This document shows, one piece after another, positions 17,418 through 25,697 of a DNA stretch of 34,509 nt (positions within the stretch are counted from its first letter, which is position 1; every line of letters begins with the position of its first letter). A model generated the notes under the pieces. The model was not told the DNA's origin, ran no database searches, and saw only the letters and a program-made list of their open reading frames with translations. The stretch is from Thecamonas trahens ATCC 50062 (Eukaryota; Apusozoa; Apusomonadida; Apusomonadidae), in assembly GCF_000142905.1 (NCBI RefSeq), contig NW_013657655.1:65690-100198 (forward strand), written 5' to 3'. The position numbers and the translations under genes were made by a program.

Positions 17418-17891
17418 GTCCCCGCTGAGGCTGGAGAGGTGTGGCGATGGGGTTGCGAAATGAGCGAACGAAGAACGTTTAGCGTTGGGTGGGGGCGTCC
17501 ACGGCGTCGACACACCCGCACCGGCCCGACCCCTCGCATTGGCCATACCCCACATCACACACATGGTTACTTAGTGTAGTCTGTTCTATGCAGTCGTTAG
17601 CAATGTGGTGGACCGATCTGTCTGGCAGGACTGGCCCGGCCTGCAAGTCGTGAGTGACGCGATTACGGCCAAGTGCGGCCGGGGCAGAGTGCTCGGGCAA
17701 GACGGGCCGAGACGGCATACCGGAGGCGGTGGTGACATGGATCGTGAACAGCTTGTACCCGGGTTATAGTTGTAGCATGCGCTCCATCGATGAGAAGAAT
17801 GGACGGGTACTGGTTGGGTCAGCAGATCAAAGGCGTGACACGAGGCCGGAGTCGGCTGTGAGCTGTTTGTTCAAGGGAGTACTTTGCAGGA
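17418..17891. other. spacer between two minus-strand genes
   Basis: 474 bp holding the promoter of the zinc-ribbon gene and the 3' flank of the FxPxI gene. I looked for a tRNA or other RNA gene and saw none. Confidence 0.5.
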
Positions 17892-19250
17892 TCAGCCACA
17901 GCGGCGGTCTTCCGTGGTGGTGCCATCGCGGTGCTCGACCTGGTAGGCGTCGCGGAAACGAAAGAGGTCGGTGGCTTCGGCGGCTTCGGCGGCTTCAGGG
18001 ACCTGGTGGTCGATGGATGACGAGGAGTCGGAGTCGTACGAGTACAGGCGGTCGATGACCGAGTCGTGGTGAGAGAACTCGACAGTGGAAGGAGGCGGGT
18101 CAGGGGTGGCATGCTCGGCGCCGGCGCCGCTCAACAGCGGGCGGTAGCCGACGGGTCTGCGGATGGCGCGGCGTCTGCGGGCCTCGGCGGCGCGCCAGCG
18201 TCGGCGACGGGCGCGGGCCTCGGGGGTCAGCTTGCCAACCGGGGTCCTGCTTGGGTTGGTGACGGCTTTGGCACGGAGTTTGGCCTGTTCGCGAGCTTTG
18301 GAGTAGCGGTGGAGGAACTGAGCGGCGCCCGAGACGCGCATGATGTCTGGCCCGGCAGAAGCATGGATGGCGGGCGGGACGATGCGGTTGATGGCGGGCC
18401 GAAAGGTGCAGAGGTCAGCGTCGGCCTTGGCGGCGTCGTTCAGCGCCTTACGGCGGCGCTGGATGCGGGCGTCCTCCTTGGCGGCGGCCCATGCACGACT
18501 CCGCTCAAGAAAGTCGCGATGGTCGTCGTCGGCCTTGCGGCGGTTTGTCTGCGGAGTGGCGCGGCGGGCGGCCTCACGGGCGTCGCGCTTGACGGTGGCC
18601 TCGAGGGCGGCGCGACGGTCGGCCCACTCTTGGCCGAGCTGATACATGAGGGTTGTCCGAGCAGCGCCGCGGTACTTGTCTTTTCCGGCCAGGGCGTCGG
18701 CGTCGGCGGCAATGTCCTGCGACCTCGGGTTGATCTCTGGCGAGAACGAGCAGTTGTTCAACGTGGCGTGGGCGAGGGCGTCGCGGACGGCGGCGTTGGC
18801 CCTTGAGCGCGGCGGAGACTGGCGGCGCTCGGCGGCCAGGACGGCGGACATGTCGGAGATCTTCGGCTGGAAGGTGTTGTTTGCCTCCAACTCCTCGACG
18901 GCCGAAGTCAGCTGGGGGACGTGGTACTTGGACGCGTAGTACTTGGCGGCCAGAATGGGATGGTCTGCATCGAGATGAGCCTTGGCGGCGGCGGACGAGG
19001 AGTATTGCTTGCCCAAAGCGGCCAGCTCGTCCGCCAGCGGTCCATCGACAGCCACCGCCTGTGGTGGGATTGGGCGGCAGGAAGAGAGTGCGGTTGCCAC
19101 CTTTGCCGCTAGCACGTCGACCTCGGGGCTGGCACGCTCTTCCTCGGGCCTGGGTTGGGTCCGGGCAGCCTTTGGTCGGCGCCGGCGGTGTCGGCGCCGC
19201 TGCGCCCGCGGCGGTTTCTGGCCGCTCCCAGCGTCATTGGCGCCGGTCAT
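17892..19250 (-). CDS. 452-aa basic protein with repeated (T/S)FxPxI motifs
   Basis: ATG at 19250-19248 (MTGANDAG) starts a very basic N-terminus (residues 16-30). Three motifs of the form (T/S)FxPxI recur: TFQPKI (126-131), SFSPEI (168-173) and TFRPAI (282-287). Each is followed by a Ser/Asp or basic stretch and separated by charged, predicted coiled-coil helices (WADRRAALEATVKRDAREAA; FLERSRAWAAAKEDARIQRR). By family knowledge this motif is typical of ciliate, kinetoplastid and other flagellate coiled-coil proteins, often cytoskeletal or axonemal. That suggests, but does not prove, a flagellar or cytoskeletal role. The C-terminus is acidic and Ser-rich. No exact family name is assigned. Confidence 0.75.
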   Translation of the reverse strand: MTGANDAGSGQKPPRAQRRRHRRRRPKAARTQPRPEEERASPEVDVLAAKVATALSSCRPIPPQAVAVDGPLADELAALGKQYSSSAAAKAHLDADHPILAAKYYASKYHVPQLTSAVEELEANNTFQPKISDMSAVLAAERRQSPPRSRANAAVRDALAHATLNNCSFSPEINPRSQDIAADADALAGKDKYRGAARTTLMYQLGQEWADRRAALEATVKRDAREAARRATPQTNRRKADDDHRDFLERSRAWAAAKEDARIQRRRKALNDAAKADADLCTFRPAINRIVPPAIHASAGPDIMRVSGAAQFLHRYSKAREQAKLRAKAVTNPSRTPVGKLTPEARARRRRWRAAEARRRRAIRRPVGYRPLLSGAGAEHATPDPPPSTVEFSHHDSVIDRLYSYDSDSSSSIDHQVPEAAEAAEATDLFRFRDAYQVEHRDGTTTEDRRCG

Positions 19251-20332
19251 GGGTGCAGTGGCACTATTCAGCCCCGACGTATGTGCTCTCACGTCAAGTG
19301 TGTGTGTATGTGTTGGGAGGGTGGGGGTGGGGGGGGGGGGGGGAGTGATCGATGGCAACCGTTGGTGGGTGGCACGGCGCAGGGCAATGCGGCGCCCGGG
19401 CGGGGGGGGGGGGGGANNNNNNNNNNNNNNNNNNNNNNNNNNNNNNNNNNNNNNNNNNNNNNNNNNNNNNNNNNNNNNNNNNNNNNNNNNNNNNNNNNNN
19501 NNNNNNNNNNNNNNNNNNNNNNNNNNNNNNNNNNNNNNNNNNNNNNNNNNNNNNNNNNNNNNNNNNNNNNNNNNNNNNNNNNNNNNNNNNNNNNNNNNNN
19601 NNNNNNNNNNNNNNNNNNNNNNNNNNNNNNNNNNNNNNNNNNNNNNNNNNNNNNNNNNNNNNNNNNNNNNNNNNNNNNNNNNNNNNNNNNNNNNNNNNNN
19701 NNNNNNNNNNNNNNNNNNNNNNNNNNNNNNNNNNNNNNNNNNNNNNNNNNNNNNNNNNNNNNNNNNNNNNNNNNNNNNNNNNNNNNNNNNNNNNNNNNNN
19801 NNNNNNNNNNNNNNNNNNNNNNNNNNNGGGGGGGGGGGAGGCAGGCATCGCCCGCGACCGTGCTCTGCTCTTCCACATCGTGAGGATGCACAACAGGAAG
19901 GCCGGGCCGAGCAAGGCGCTGGAACGATTGGGACGAGGACGACGAGGATGTAGGTCCTGCGAGATCAAGGGGTTTGAGGAACGGACGGTGGTTGAAACAT
20001 GATTGAAGTCGCTTGTTATTGGGTGGGCCTGGGCACGCGAGGCGAGATATAGCGTCAGTGGGCGGACGATGGGGTACTCGATGGGGTACGAGGCGAGCGC
20101 GAGTGGGTCGGATGGTGTGCAACCCAACCCATAAAGGGGGGGAGGGGGCGGGGGGGGGCGTGACGCGAGCAGTTGGTAGGCCAACCATTTCGCCGATTCA
20201 AGGAAGTTTTGCGGAAAAGGGGCGTGGCCTTACAGAATGGGCGGCGGGAGGGCGGTTGCACGCCGCGAGCGTGGTACACCTCTCCCTGTCGCGCGTTCCA
20301 CGTACACACACGAGTTGTTCAAAGCCGTACAC
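19251..20332. other. non-coding region with a 411-base assembly gap
   Basis: N's occupy 19417-19827. The gap is bounded by G14 at 19402-19415 on the left and G11 at 19828-19838 on the right, and G15 lies at 19329-19343. Apparent frames through the gap are artefacts. The FxPxI gene (-) and the secreted protein gene (+) diverge from this region. G-rich DNA continues to about 20160. Confidence 0.9.
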
Positions 20333-20890
20333 ATGCAGCAGGTGCTTGTTCTTCTTCTTGCCACACTGGTCATCCTCGGCTCTGTGGCACCTTTGACCAC
20401 GGGCAGGTCTGTGCCCGATGCCGGCGAAGCCGTGGTGGTTGGCGACGTGCGGCATGGTGGGCTCGGGGCGGAGCCTGACTGGGAAAAGTGCGTGCACATC
20501 CACGACGTGGGCGAGGCATGCGTGGAGCTGATGGTCAACACGTCGACGCTCAGCATCGAAGTGGCGGTGACGATCGACAACAAGACTGTGCTCGAGAAGA
20601 CGTTCTCGGGCAACTCGCTCTGCGTCGACACCGACACGCTCATCGAGGTGCTCGAGGCGGTGTGCATTCCGTGTCTGCCGATCCTCAAGATCATCAAGGA
20701 AGTCTTTGACCATATCCCGGCCAAGATTCTCTCGATGTGCGTGGAGCTCGAGGACGTGGTCTACCACCACACGGCTCACCCGCCGTACGTTGCCGGCAAC
20801 GTCTCGCTCGTCTCCAACATCCTCTGTTGGCACGACAAATGCATTTACTCTGACGATGATCACCTCGGGTCGTTCCATATCGACACGTAG
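20333..20890 (+). CDS. secreted eight-cysteine protein, paralogue of the gene at 27828-28433
   Basis: The protein has 185 residues from ATG at 20333. Residues 1-19 form a signal peptide (MQQVLVLLLATLVILGS). The mature domain (about 50-185) has cysteines at 53, 63, 97, 111, 114, 136, 165 and 170, including a CxxC at 111-114. It also has the motifs TFSGNSLCV, VLEAVC, IPAKILSMCV and NILCW. All eight cysteines align with those of the second family member, with identical spacing except for one four-residue indel between the sixth and seventh. Potential N-glycosylation sites are NTS (69-71), NKT (83-85) and NVS (156-158). It is probably extracellular or lumenal and disulfide-stabilised. The layout recalls arthropod-type DUF4773 proteins, but I cannot establish homology. 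Function unknown. Confidence 0.88.
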   Translation: MQQVLVLLLATLVILGSVAPLTTGRSVPDAGEAVVVGDVRHGGLGAEPDWEKCVHIHDVGEACVELMVNTSTLSIEVAVTIDNKTVLEKTFSGNSLCVDTDTLIEVLEAVCIPCLPILKIIKEVFDHIPAKILSMCVELEDVVYHHTAHPPYVAGNVSLVSNILCWHDKCIYSDDDHLGSFHIDT

Positions 20891-21252
20891 GCGCCACGAT
20901 TTCCGCATTGGCGGAGCAGGCACCCGAAAAGCGAGATGTAAATCAGCTTCAGAGCGGCGAAGAGAGGTTGGATGGAGGGCGAGGACGTGGCGGCCAAACT
21001 CCCCTACGATTCAGTCTTTCATTAGGCTTGACAGTATGAGCAATGATCGTGCCGATTGGCACAGATACCCGCGTGTAGATGAGCTGCAGCCTCACAGTCG
21101 TGCTCACGTGAGACCAAGGTCGTCATCGATGTGCATCGCCATCAAAACGACGAGTGGGAGCCAGTAGCTTCGCTTCGGCCCGCCGGCCGTGAGTGGTAGG
21201 GAAAGACGACGTGCGACAGCACCTCTCTCGGTTCATCACGGTCTCGCCTGGT
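20891..21252. other. spacer with copy 1 of the bipartite repeat
   Basis: The 3' flank of the secreted protein gene. AGGCACCCGA at 20918-20927, then 5 nt, then GAGATGTAA at 20933-20941, starts 28 nt after the stop codon. The rest shows no gene. Confidence 0.6.
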
Positions 21253-21993
21253 ATGGCAGCGTTTGACGAGGAAGCGCTCGCGGGGCTCCCGCCGTTCTGT
21301 GTACGGGCCCTGGCCGACCTCGTGCTCGCCTCCGATCATAGGGCGTACCAGGTGGCGGTGGCGGTGGCGCAGCTCCAGGAGCGGGTGGAGACGGAGCTCG
21401 CTCTGGAGCGCAAGAAGGCAGCGGAGACAGCGGGGCGGCCGGCGGCGGCGCAGGAGCGGGGAGATACACCGGAGACGCTGGAAGAGCGGATGGCCGCACG
21501 AGCTGGTCGGGCGCGCGAGCTGAAGGCACAGGCTGTGGCGGCCAAGAGCGCGGCACGGGCGTTTGACGCCTCTGTGGTGCTCCCGACGTGGGACGGGCTC
21601 GCGCTCGCGCAGTGGGCAGCTCTCGCAGAGGCAGGCATCCCACCGTTTGCACCGATGCCTCGCGGGCTTGCAGAGCTCGCGGCTGCGCGGCATCCGGACC
21701 CGCACCTCCCACAGACGGAGCTCGAGGCGCTCGGGTTATCAGCGTCTCATCGCAAGGCTGAGAGGTCGAGCTTGGCGGTGGAGGCGGTGGCTTGGGGAGA
21801 CTACATGGACGACGGCGACCGCGAGGTACAAGAGGCGATGCTCTCTGCGCTACTCACTCATGGGGCGCCGGGCTCAAAGGCGCTGGCAGAGCCGCTCGAA
21901 TTCCGCGGAGCGTGCGCGCGCGTGTCTGCCGGGGTCTCGGCGGCGTCGATCACGGCGTCGATGAACGCGCTCCGCTCGCTCCGGCGGCGGTAG
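21253..21993 (+). CDS. unrecognised 246-aa Ala/Glu/Arg-rich protein
   Basis: ATG at 21253 (MAAFDEEALAGLPPF); an upstream GTG extension lacks support. Residues 35-110 are a long charged, alanine-rich helix, possibly a coiled coil (VAQLQERVETELALERKKAA). A segment with prolines and tryptophan follows (VVLPTWDGLALAQWAAL), then a helical C-terminus ending in Arg-rich NALRSLRRR. No signal peptide or transmembrane segment is seen, and I do not recognise the family. Codon use is the same as in neighbouring genes. Confidence 0.7.
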   Translation: MAAFDEEALAGLPPFCVRALADLVLASDHRAYQVAVAVAQLQERVETELALERKKAAETAGRPAAAQERGDTPETLEERMAARAGRARELKAQAVAAKSAARAFDASVVLPTWDGLALAQWAALAEAGIPPFAPMPRGLAELAAARHPDPHLPQTELEALGLSASHRKAERSSLAVEAVAWGDYMDDGDREVQEAMLSALLTHGAPGSKALAEPLEFRGACARVSAGVSAASITASMNALRSLRRR

Positions 21994-22664
21994 TAGTCTG
22001 GCGGCGGGCAGGCACCCGACTTTGGTTGTAGGTCAGGTGGAGACAGAGCCTGGGGGAGGGGTGGAGGCACACCCCCTAGGGTGAGGCAGATCGTGGCGAT
22101 GGAGAGGAGAGCGGGCGAATGCCGTGGGGGCCAGGTGTGTGCATGGCGCTCCGCCTCGTGGCCTGCCGTCCCTCTTGTCCGGAGGCGGTACGATGCGGCG
22201 AGGCGCGAGGGTAGAACGAGGGCAGCGAGCGTGATGCGGTGCGCTGCGGTGAGGCGAGGCATGCTTTGAGCGCGCAGCGCAGGTGCCCCACGATCCCCAC
22301 ATCGGCGCCAAAGGCACCCGACCGGTGAGATGTAAGCGCCGTTAACGGTGCGCACCCCCTAGTGGTCCGATGTAAAGCAGCCGTAGAGTGGCAGGTCTCC
22401 GCCGCAGCAAAGTGGAGTGGAGCGCAGCATGCCAGGATCGGCTCCCCAGCAGGAAATCGGGATGTAGGGCCCACTGGGGTACATTTGATCGGATGCAGAT
22501 GGTGGCGACGCGGGCGGGGGGGGGGGGGGGGGGGAGTAGACTAAATCCTGGACATCACTGGGCAATCCGGTGCCGAGATGTGTGCAAGGCGGTCGACGGC
22601 GGGAAGTCGGGAAGTCGGGCAAGAAGGACACATCGGGCTTGGAGTCAGACTTGTCTCGTGTGTG
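21994..22664. other. non-coding region with internal short repeats
   Basis: 671 bp without a gene. It contains further copies of the bipartite repeat (22008-22019; 22312-22335; 22368-22375 half-copy), two copies of CACCCCCTAG (22070-22079 and 22353-22362), the 10-bp palindrome CCGTTAACGG (22339-22348) and a G19 tract (22516-22534) about 130 bp before the next gene. Confidence 0.6.
22312..22335 (+). repeat. bipartite repeat AGGCACCCGA-N5-GAGATGTAA, copy 3
   Basis: Same two blocks and the same 5-nt spacing as the copy at 20918-20941. A related copy at 22008-22019 extends to GCAGGCACCCGA, which it shares with the first copy. The second block recurs as GATGTAAA at 22368-22375, followed by a CAGC also seen after copy 1. 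Confidence 0.75.
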
Positions 22665-23243
22665 ATGGGCGACGACGATCCGGGTGCGCTTGCACTCGTT
22701 GCGCTTACTGTGCAGAACGAGGTGCTCCGGAGGCAAAACGCGGAGCTGCGAGAGGCGATTGCCGGTGATGATGGCGACGACGAGGCAGCGGGCATGATCG
22801 CGGGCGGGGTGGTGGAGGGATCGGCGCGGCGGTGCGGCGAGTGCGAGCGTGCCCGCGGCGAGACACTGCGTGCGCTAGCAGAAGTGGCGGCGGTCCGCGA
22901 GCGGCAGGCGGCGACAGCGGCGCTGGCGCAGCAAGTGGCGTACCCGATGGCGGAGGCGCTTACCGCAGCCAGGGCGGCGGCGGCGGAGGCTAACGCTCTC
23001 GCTTCCAAACTCGGCGACGAGGTCGTTGCCCTCCAAACGCAGCTTGTCCGCGAGCGTGAGGCTGCGGCCGCGGAGCTCGCGGCGCAGCGTGCCGAGCTCA
23101 CGGCGGCAGCGGCGGCGGATCGAGCGGCGGCAGACGCCGACCACGCGCGGCTCGCTGGCGAAGTCGCCCGCATCCGCAGCATGCTCGGCAGGCTGCGGGC
23201 GGCGGGGGCGGGGGCGGAGGCGGGGTCCGGGGCGGGGCTGTGA
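22665..23243 (+). CDS. 192-aa coiled-coil protein
   Basis: ATG at 22665 (MGDDDPGALALVALTVQNEVL). The N-terminus is a short leucine-zipper-like helix (VQNEVLRRQNAELREAI), then an acidic linker and a Cys pair (RRCGEC). From about residue 60 to 180 there is a nearly uninterrupted Ala/Glu/Arg coiled coil. The C-terminus is Gly/Ala-rich low complexity. No family can be named, and such composition-driven similarity to golgins, tropomyosins and the like is uninformative. The stop lies 12 bp before the AMACR start, on the same strand, so the racemase promoter must overlap this gene or the two share a transcript. Confidence 0.72.
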   Translation: MGDDDPGALALVALTVQNEVLRRQNAELREAIAGDDGDDEAAGMIAGGVVEGSARRCGECERARGETLRALAEVAAVRERQAATAALAQQVAYPMAEALTAARAAAAEANALASKLGDEVVALQTQLVREREAAAAELAAQRAELTAAAAADRAAADADHARLAGEVARIRSMLGRLRAAGAGAEAGSGAGL

Positions 23244-23255
23244 CTTGTCTCAGGC

Positions 23256-24374
23256 ATGGCAGCTCCAGACGCGCCTGTCCTGGCAGGGGTGACGGTGGTG
23301 GAGCTCGGCGGGCTCGCGCCGGTTCCGTTTGCCGGCATGATGCTCGCTGACTTTGGAGCAGAGGTGGTGCGTGTGGACCGTGTGGGCGGCGGCATGTCGG
23401 CGGGCATGGACAGCCTCGTGCGCGGCAAGCGGTCGGTCGCGGTGGACCTGCGGTCGCGCAACGGGCGCGACGTGCTGCTCAGACTGGTGAGCAAGGCAGA
23501 CGTGCTGCTCGACCCGTTCCGGCCAGGAGTCCTCGAATCGCTTGGGCTGAGCCCGGAGACGCTGCATGCGAGCAACAGCAGGCTCATCATTGTCCGGGTA
23601 ACCGGATACGGGCAGAGCGGCGAGCGAGCGCAGGAGGCCGGACACGACATCAACTACGTGGCAGCGTCAGGCGTGCTATCGATGCTCGGCAAGGCGCCAG
23701 ACAGCCCGCAGCCGCCGCTCAATCTGCTCGCCGACTTTGCCGGCGGCGGGCTCATGGCCGTGGTCGGGGTTCTCCTCGGACTGGCGCGGCGGAGCGCAGC
23801 GCAAGGGCACGGCTCGGTGGTGGAGGTGTCGATGGCGGACGCGGTGAGGTACCTCGCAGCGTTTGCGGTGGCCAACAGGCCAACGCTGTTCAGTAGAGCG
23901 CGCGGCAGCAACGTCCTCGACAGCGGCGCGCACTTTTACAACGTCTATGGCACGCGCGACGGGCGATTCGTGGCGGTCGGGGCCATCGAGCCGCAGTTCT
24001 ACGCGGCGCTCCTCGACGGGCTCGGACTTGATGCAAAGCACCTCCCGGACCAGAATGACGCGAGCGGGTGGCCGGCCATGACAACGCTCTTCCAACGGCT
24101 CTTTGCCACGCGAGACCTCGCAGAGTGGCTCGAGGTGTTTCACGGAACCGACGCGTGCGTCACCGCAGTTGCCGAACTCGACGGCGACGTCGCCGTAGAG
24201 CCGTGTCCAAAACTCAGCGGCGTTGCACACCCGGCATCGACCAAGCAGCAGCTGCAGAGCAGACTGCGCCTCGGTGCTGGAGTACACTCGCGCGACATAC
24301 TCCGGAGCCTCGGGTACGATGAGGCGGAGATCGAGGAGATGGTGGTGGAGGGGGTCATTGGATCGCGATTGTGA
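23256..24374 (+). CDS. AMACR: alpha-methylacyl-CoA racemase (class III CoA-transferase family), probably peroxisomal
   Basis: This enzyme interconverts (2R)- and (2S)-methylacyl-CoA so that branched-chain and sterol-derived acyl-CoAs can enter beta-oxidation. The 372 residues match the family along their length. VVELGGLAPVPFAGMMLADF is the CoA-binding N-terminus. AGHDINY carries the catalytic His (H130), NLLADFAGGG the catalytic Asp (D160) and GAIEPQFY the conserved Glu (E245); these three correspond to the His/Asp/Glu set established for the mycobacterial enzyme. GTDACVTAV is also conserved. The last three residues, SRL, fit the PTS1 consensus, so peroxisomal import is likely (inference). 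There is no intron. The start at 23256 is a normal length for the family. Confidence 0.96.
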   Translation: MAAPDAPVLAGVTVVELGGLAPVPFAGMMLADFGAEVVRVDRVGGGMSAGMDSLVRGKRSVAVDLRSRNGRDVLLRLVSKADVLLDPFRPGVLESLGLSPETLHASNSRLIIVRVTGYGQSGERAQEAGHDINYVAASGVLSMLGKAPDSPQPPLNLLADFAGGGLMAVVGVLLGLARRSAAQGHGSVVEVSMADAVRYLAAFAVANRPTLFSRARGSNVLDSGAHFYNVYGTRDGRFVAVGAIEPQFYAALLDGLGLDAKHLPDQNDASGWPAMTTLFQRLFATRDLAEWLEVFHGTDACVTAVAELDGDVAVEPCPKLSGVAHPASTKQQLQSRLRLGAGVHSRDILRSLGYDEAEIEEMVVEGVIGSRL

Positions 24375-24542
24375 TGTTTGGCATACAGACCCGTAGCAAG
24401 AACTCTCCTGATGTGGTAAACAGGGAAGCGATGCAGTACACACAACACGACAATATTGCCAGCTCCCCCCAACACAAACACACCACACGTCCCCCCATCC
24501 CCCCCACACACACACCCTCCCGCCCAGGGTCTGGCCCTGGGC

Positions 24543-24549
24543 AAAAAAA
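24543..24549 (-). terminator. RNA polymerase III terminator (T7) of tRNA-Ser
   Basis: Seven T on the minus strand, two nucleotides past the discriminator base of the tRNA gene; typical Pol III termination signal. Confidence 0.85.
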
Positions 24550-24551
24550 CA

Positions 24552-24713
24552 CGTCGCGGACATGATTCGAACATGCGCGCTCAGAGAGCAATCGCTGGTT
24601 AGAAGGATGGGATGGTATCAGGAGGAAATCCTGGAGTTATCGCCAAGAATTGAACTCGTGACCCGTCCCAGCCAAATTCTAAACGATCCCCTTAACCACT
24701 CGGGCACCGCGAC
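24552..24713 (-). tRNA. tRNA-Ser(AGA) with an 80-nt intron
   Basis: Read on the minus strand. The acceptor stem GTCGCGG (24713-24707) pairs perfectly with CCGCGAC (24559-24553), with discriminator G at 24552. The D-arm is CCC/GGG around GAGTGGTTAA. Anticodon stem ATCGT pairs with GCGAT, and the loop reads TTAGAA before the intron and A after it, giving anticodon AGA (decoding UCU and, after inosine modification, UCC/UCA). The variable arm is GCTC-TCT-GAGC (type II, as expected for Ser). The T-arm is GCATG-TTCGAAT-CATGT. CCA is not encoded. The intron occupies 24676-24597, directly after position 37 as in nuclear tRNA introns. The mature length is 82 nt. Confidence 0.9.
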
Positions 24714-25697
24714 CTGTGCTTGTAGAAAGGAGAGCAGGGGAGGGGTTTTGACTGGTACATTGCATTGGGGCACCGGTCTTGGACGAGTGCGGCGGCAGGG
24801 GGGCGTGCGCATGGCGTGGACGTTGTACTATTGTGTGGTGTATAGGTAGATAAGGTTGTACGAGCGGTGGTGGAGAGTTCCGAGCATGCGTGTGCGTTCC
24901 TGGGTTGTGTGGGAGGGGGCGCGGCGCGAGGTGGCAGTTTGTCATTTGGCGGCTGTGCGGAAGGCGCTTTCGCCCATTGTCCACTAGTTACCACCCTCTA
25001 CATCTGCAGCATCCCGATTCATCCCACACTTCCGGGCTTCCCTTGCATTCCGACCAGCAGCTTGAGTCCTGAGCCTGATCAAGCATTGGAAGGTACGTGC
25101 CGCTGATGAGCACTGCATCACGCCCGCTGCGCTTGCTCTACTCCTACATCTTGTCACGACGGCGCGCCAACTATCGCGCCTGCTACGCTTGCTCTACTCT
25201 CCCGTCTCGCCGCATCACGGTTGTTGCCTTTGCTTATATCAAGCACGAGGTATCTGTATTGGAGTTTAACGTGGAGCTAAGCCAGTGTTTGCATAGGATG
25301 ACGTCTTCCGCAGCAAGCATGGTTGATCGCTCAGTTCCAGAGATCTGTCATGGCAAAGGTGACCGCGGGCACAAGAAGTCCACTCGCTTTGTCTGCCTGA
25401 AGGACGCGATCGAGGCCATCTGACACCTGCAACTGACATGCAGTCGTATGGAGTGTGTCAGACACTCTGCTTTGTTTACCTGGCCGCTTCGATCTGCTCT
25501 GCTCACCCGGCCACTCCGCTCCGCTACATCCTGCTACGCTCCGCCACGCTCCGCTACGACCCGCTACGCTCCGCGACGCTCCGCGACGCTCACCTAGCAA
25601 CTCAACTGGCTGCTTTTGCTCCGTTCTGCATCGCTCCGCTCAGCCAATCATGGCAAATACTTTATCTTAAAATACTGCCACGCCGGCATATGACCGT
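24714..25697. other. non-coding region between tRNA-Ser and ProRS
   Basis: 984 bp with somewhat lower GC. Small frames have no family resemblance. The sequence CGCTTGCTCTACT occurs twice, near 25131 and 25187, and a 10-bp tandem repeat lies at 25536-25595. I saw no RNA gene. Confidence 0.55.
25536..25595. repeat. 10-bp tandem repeat, ACGCTCCGCN, six units
   Basis: Six consecutive 10-bp units starting ACGC or ACGA; units 1, 2, 4 and 5 differ only at the last base. Similar degenerate units extend to the left to about 25513. Confidence 0.88.

Noticed and set aside
19352-20188. Open frames spanning the N gap
   Set aside because: They are open only because N's encode no stops; flanking sequence is low complexity.
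24552-24713. Two separate tRNA genes in tandem
   Set aside because: The two T-arm-like segments suggested this, but only the outer ends form a perfect acceptor stem, and the inner T-arm has no acceptor partner. One intron-containing tRNA explains all arms.
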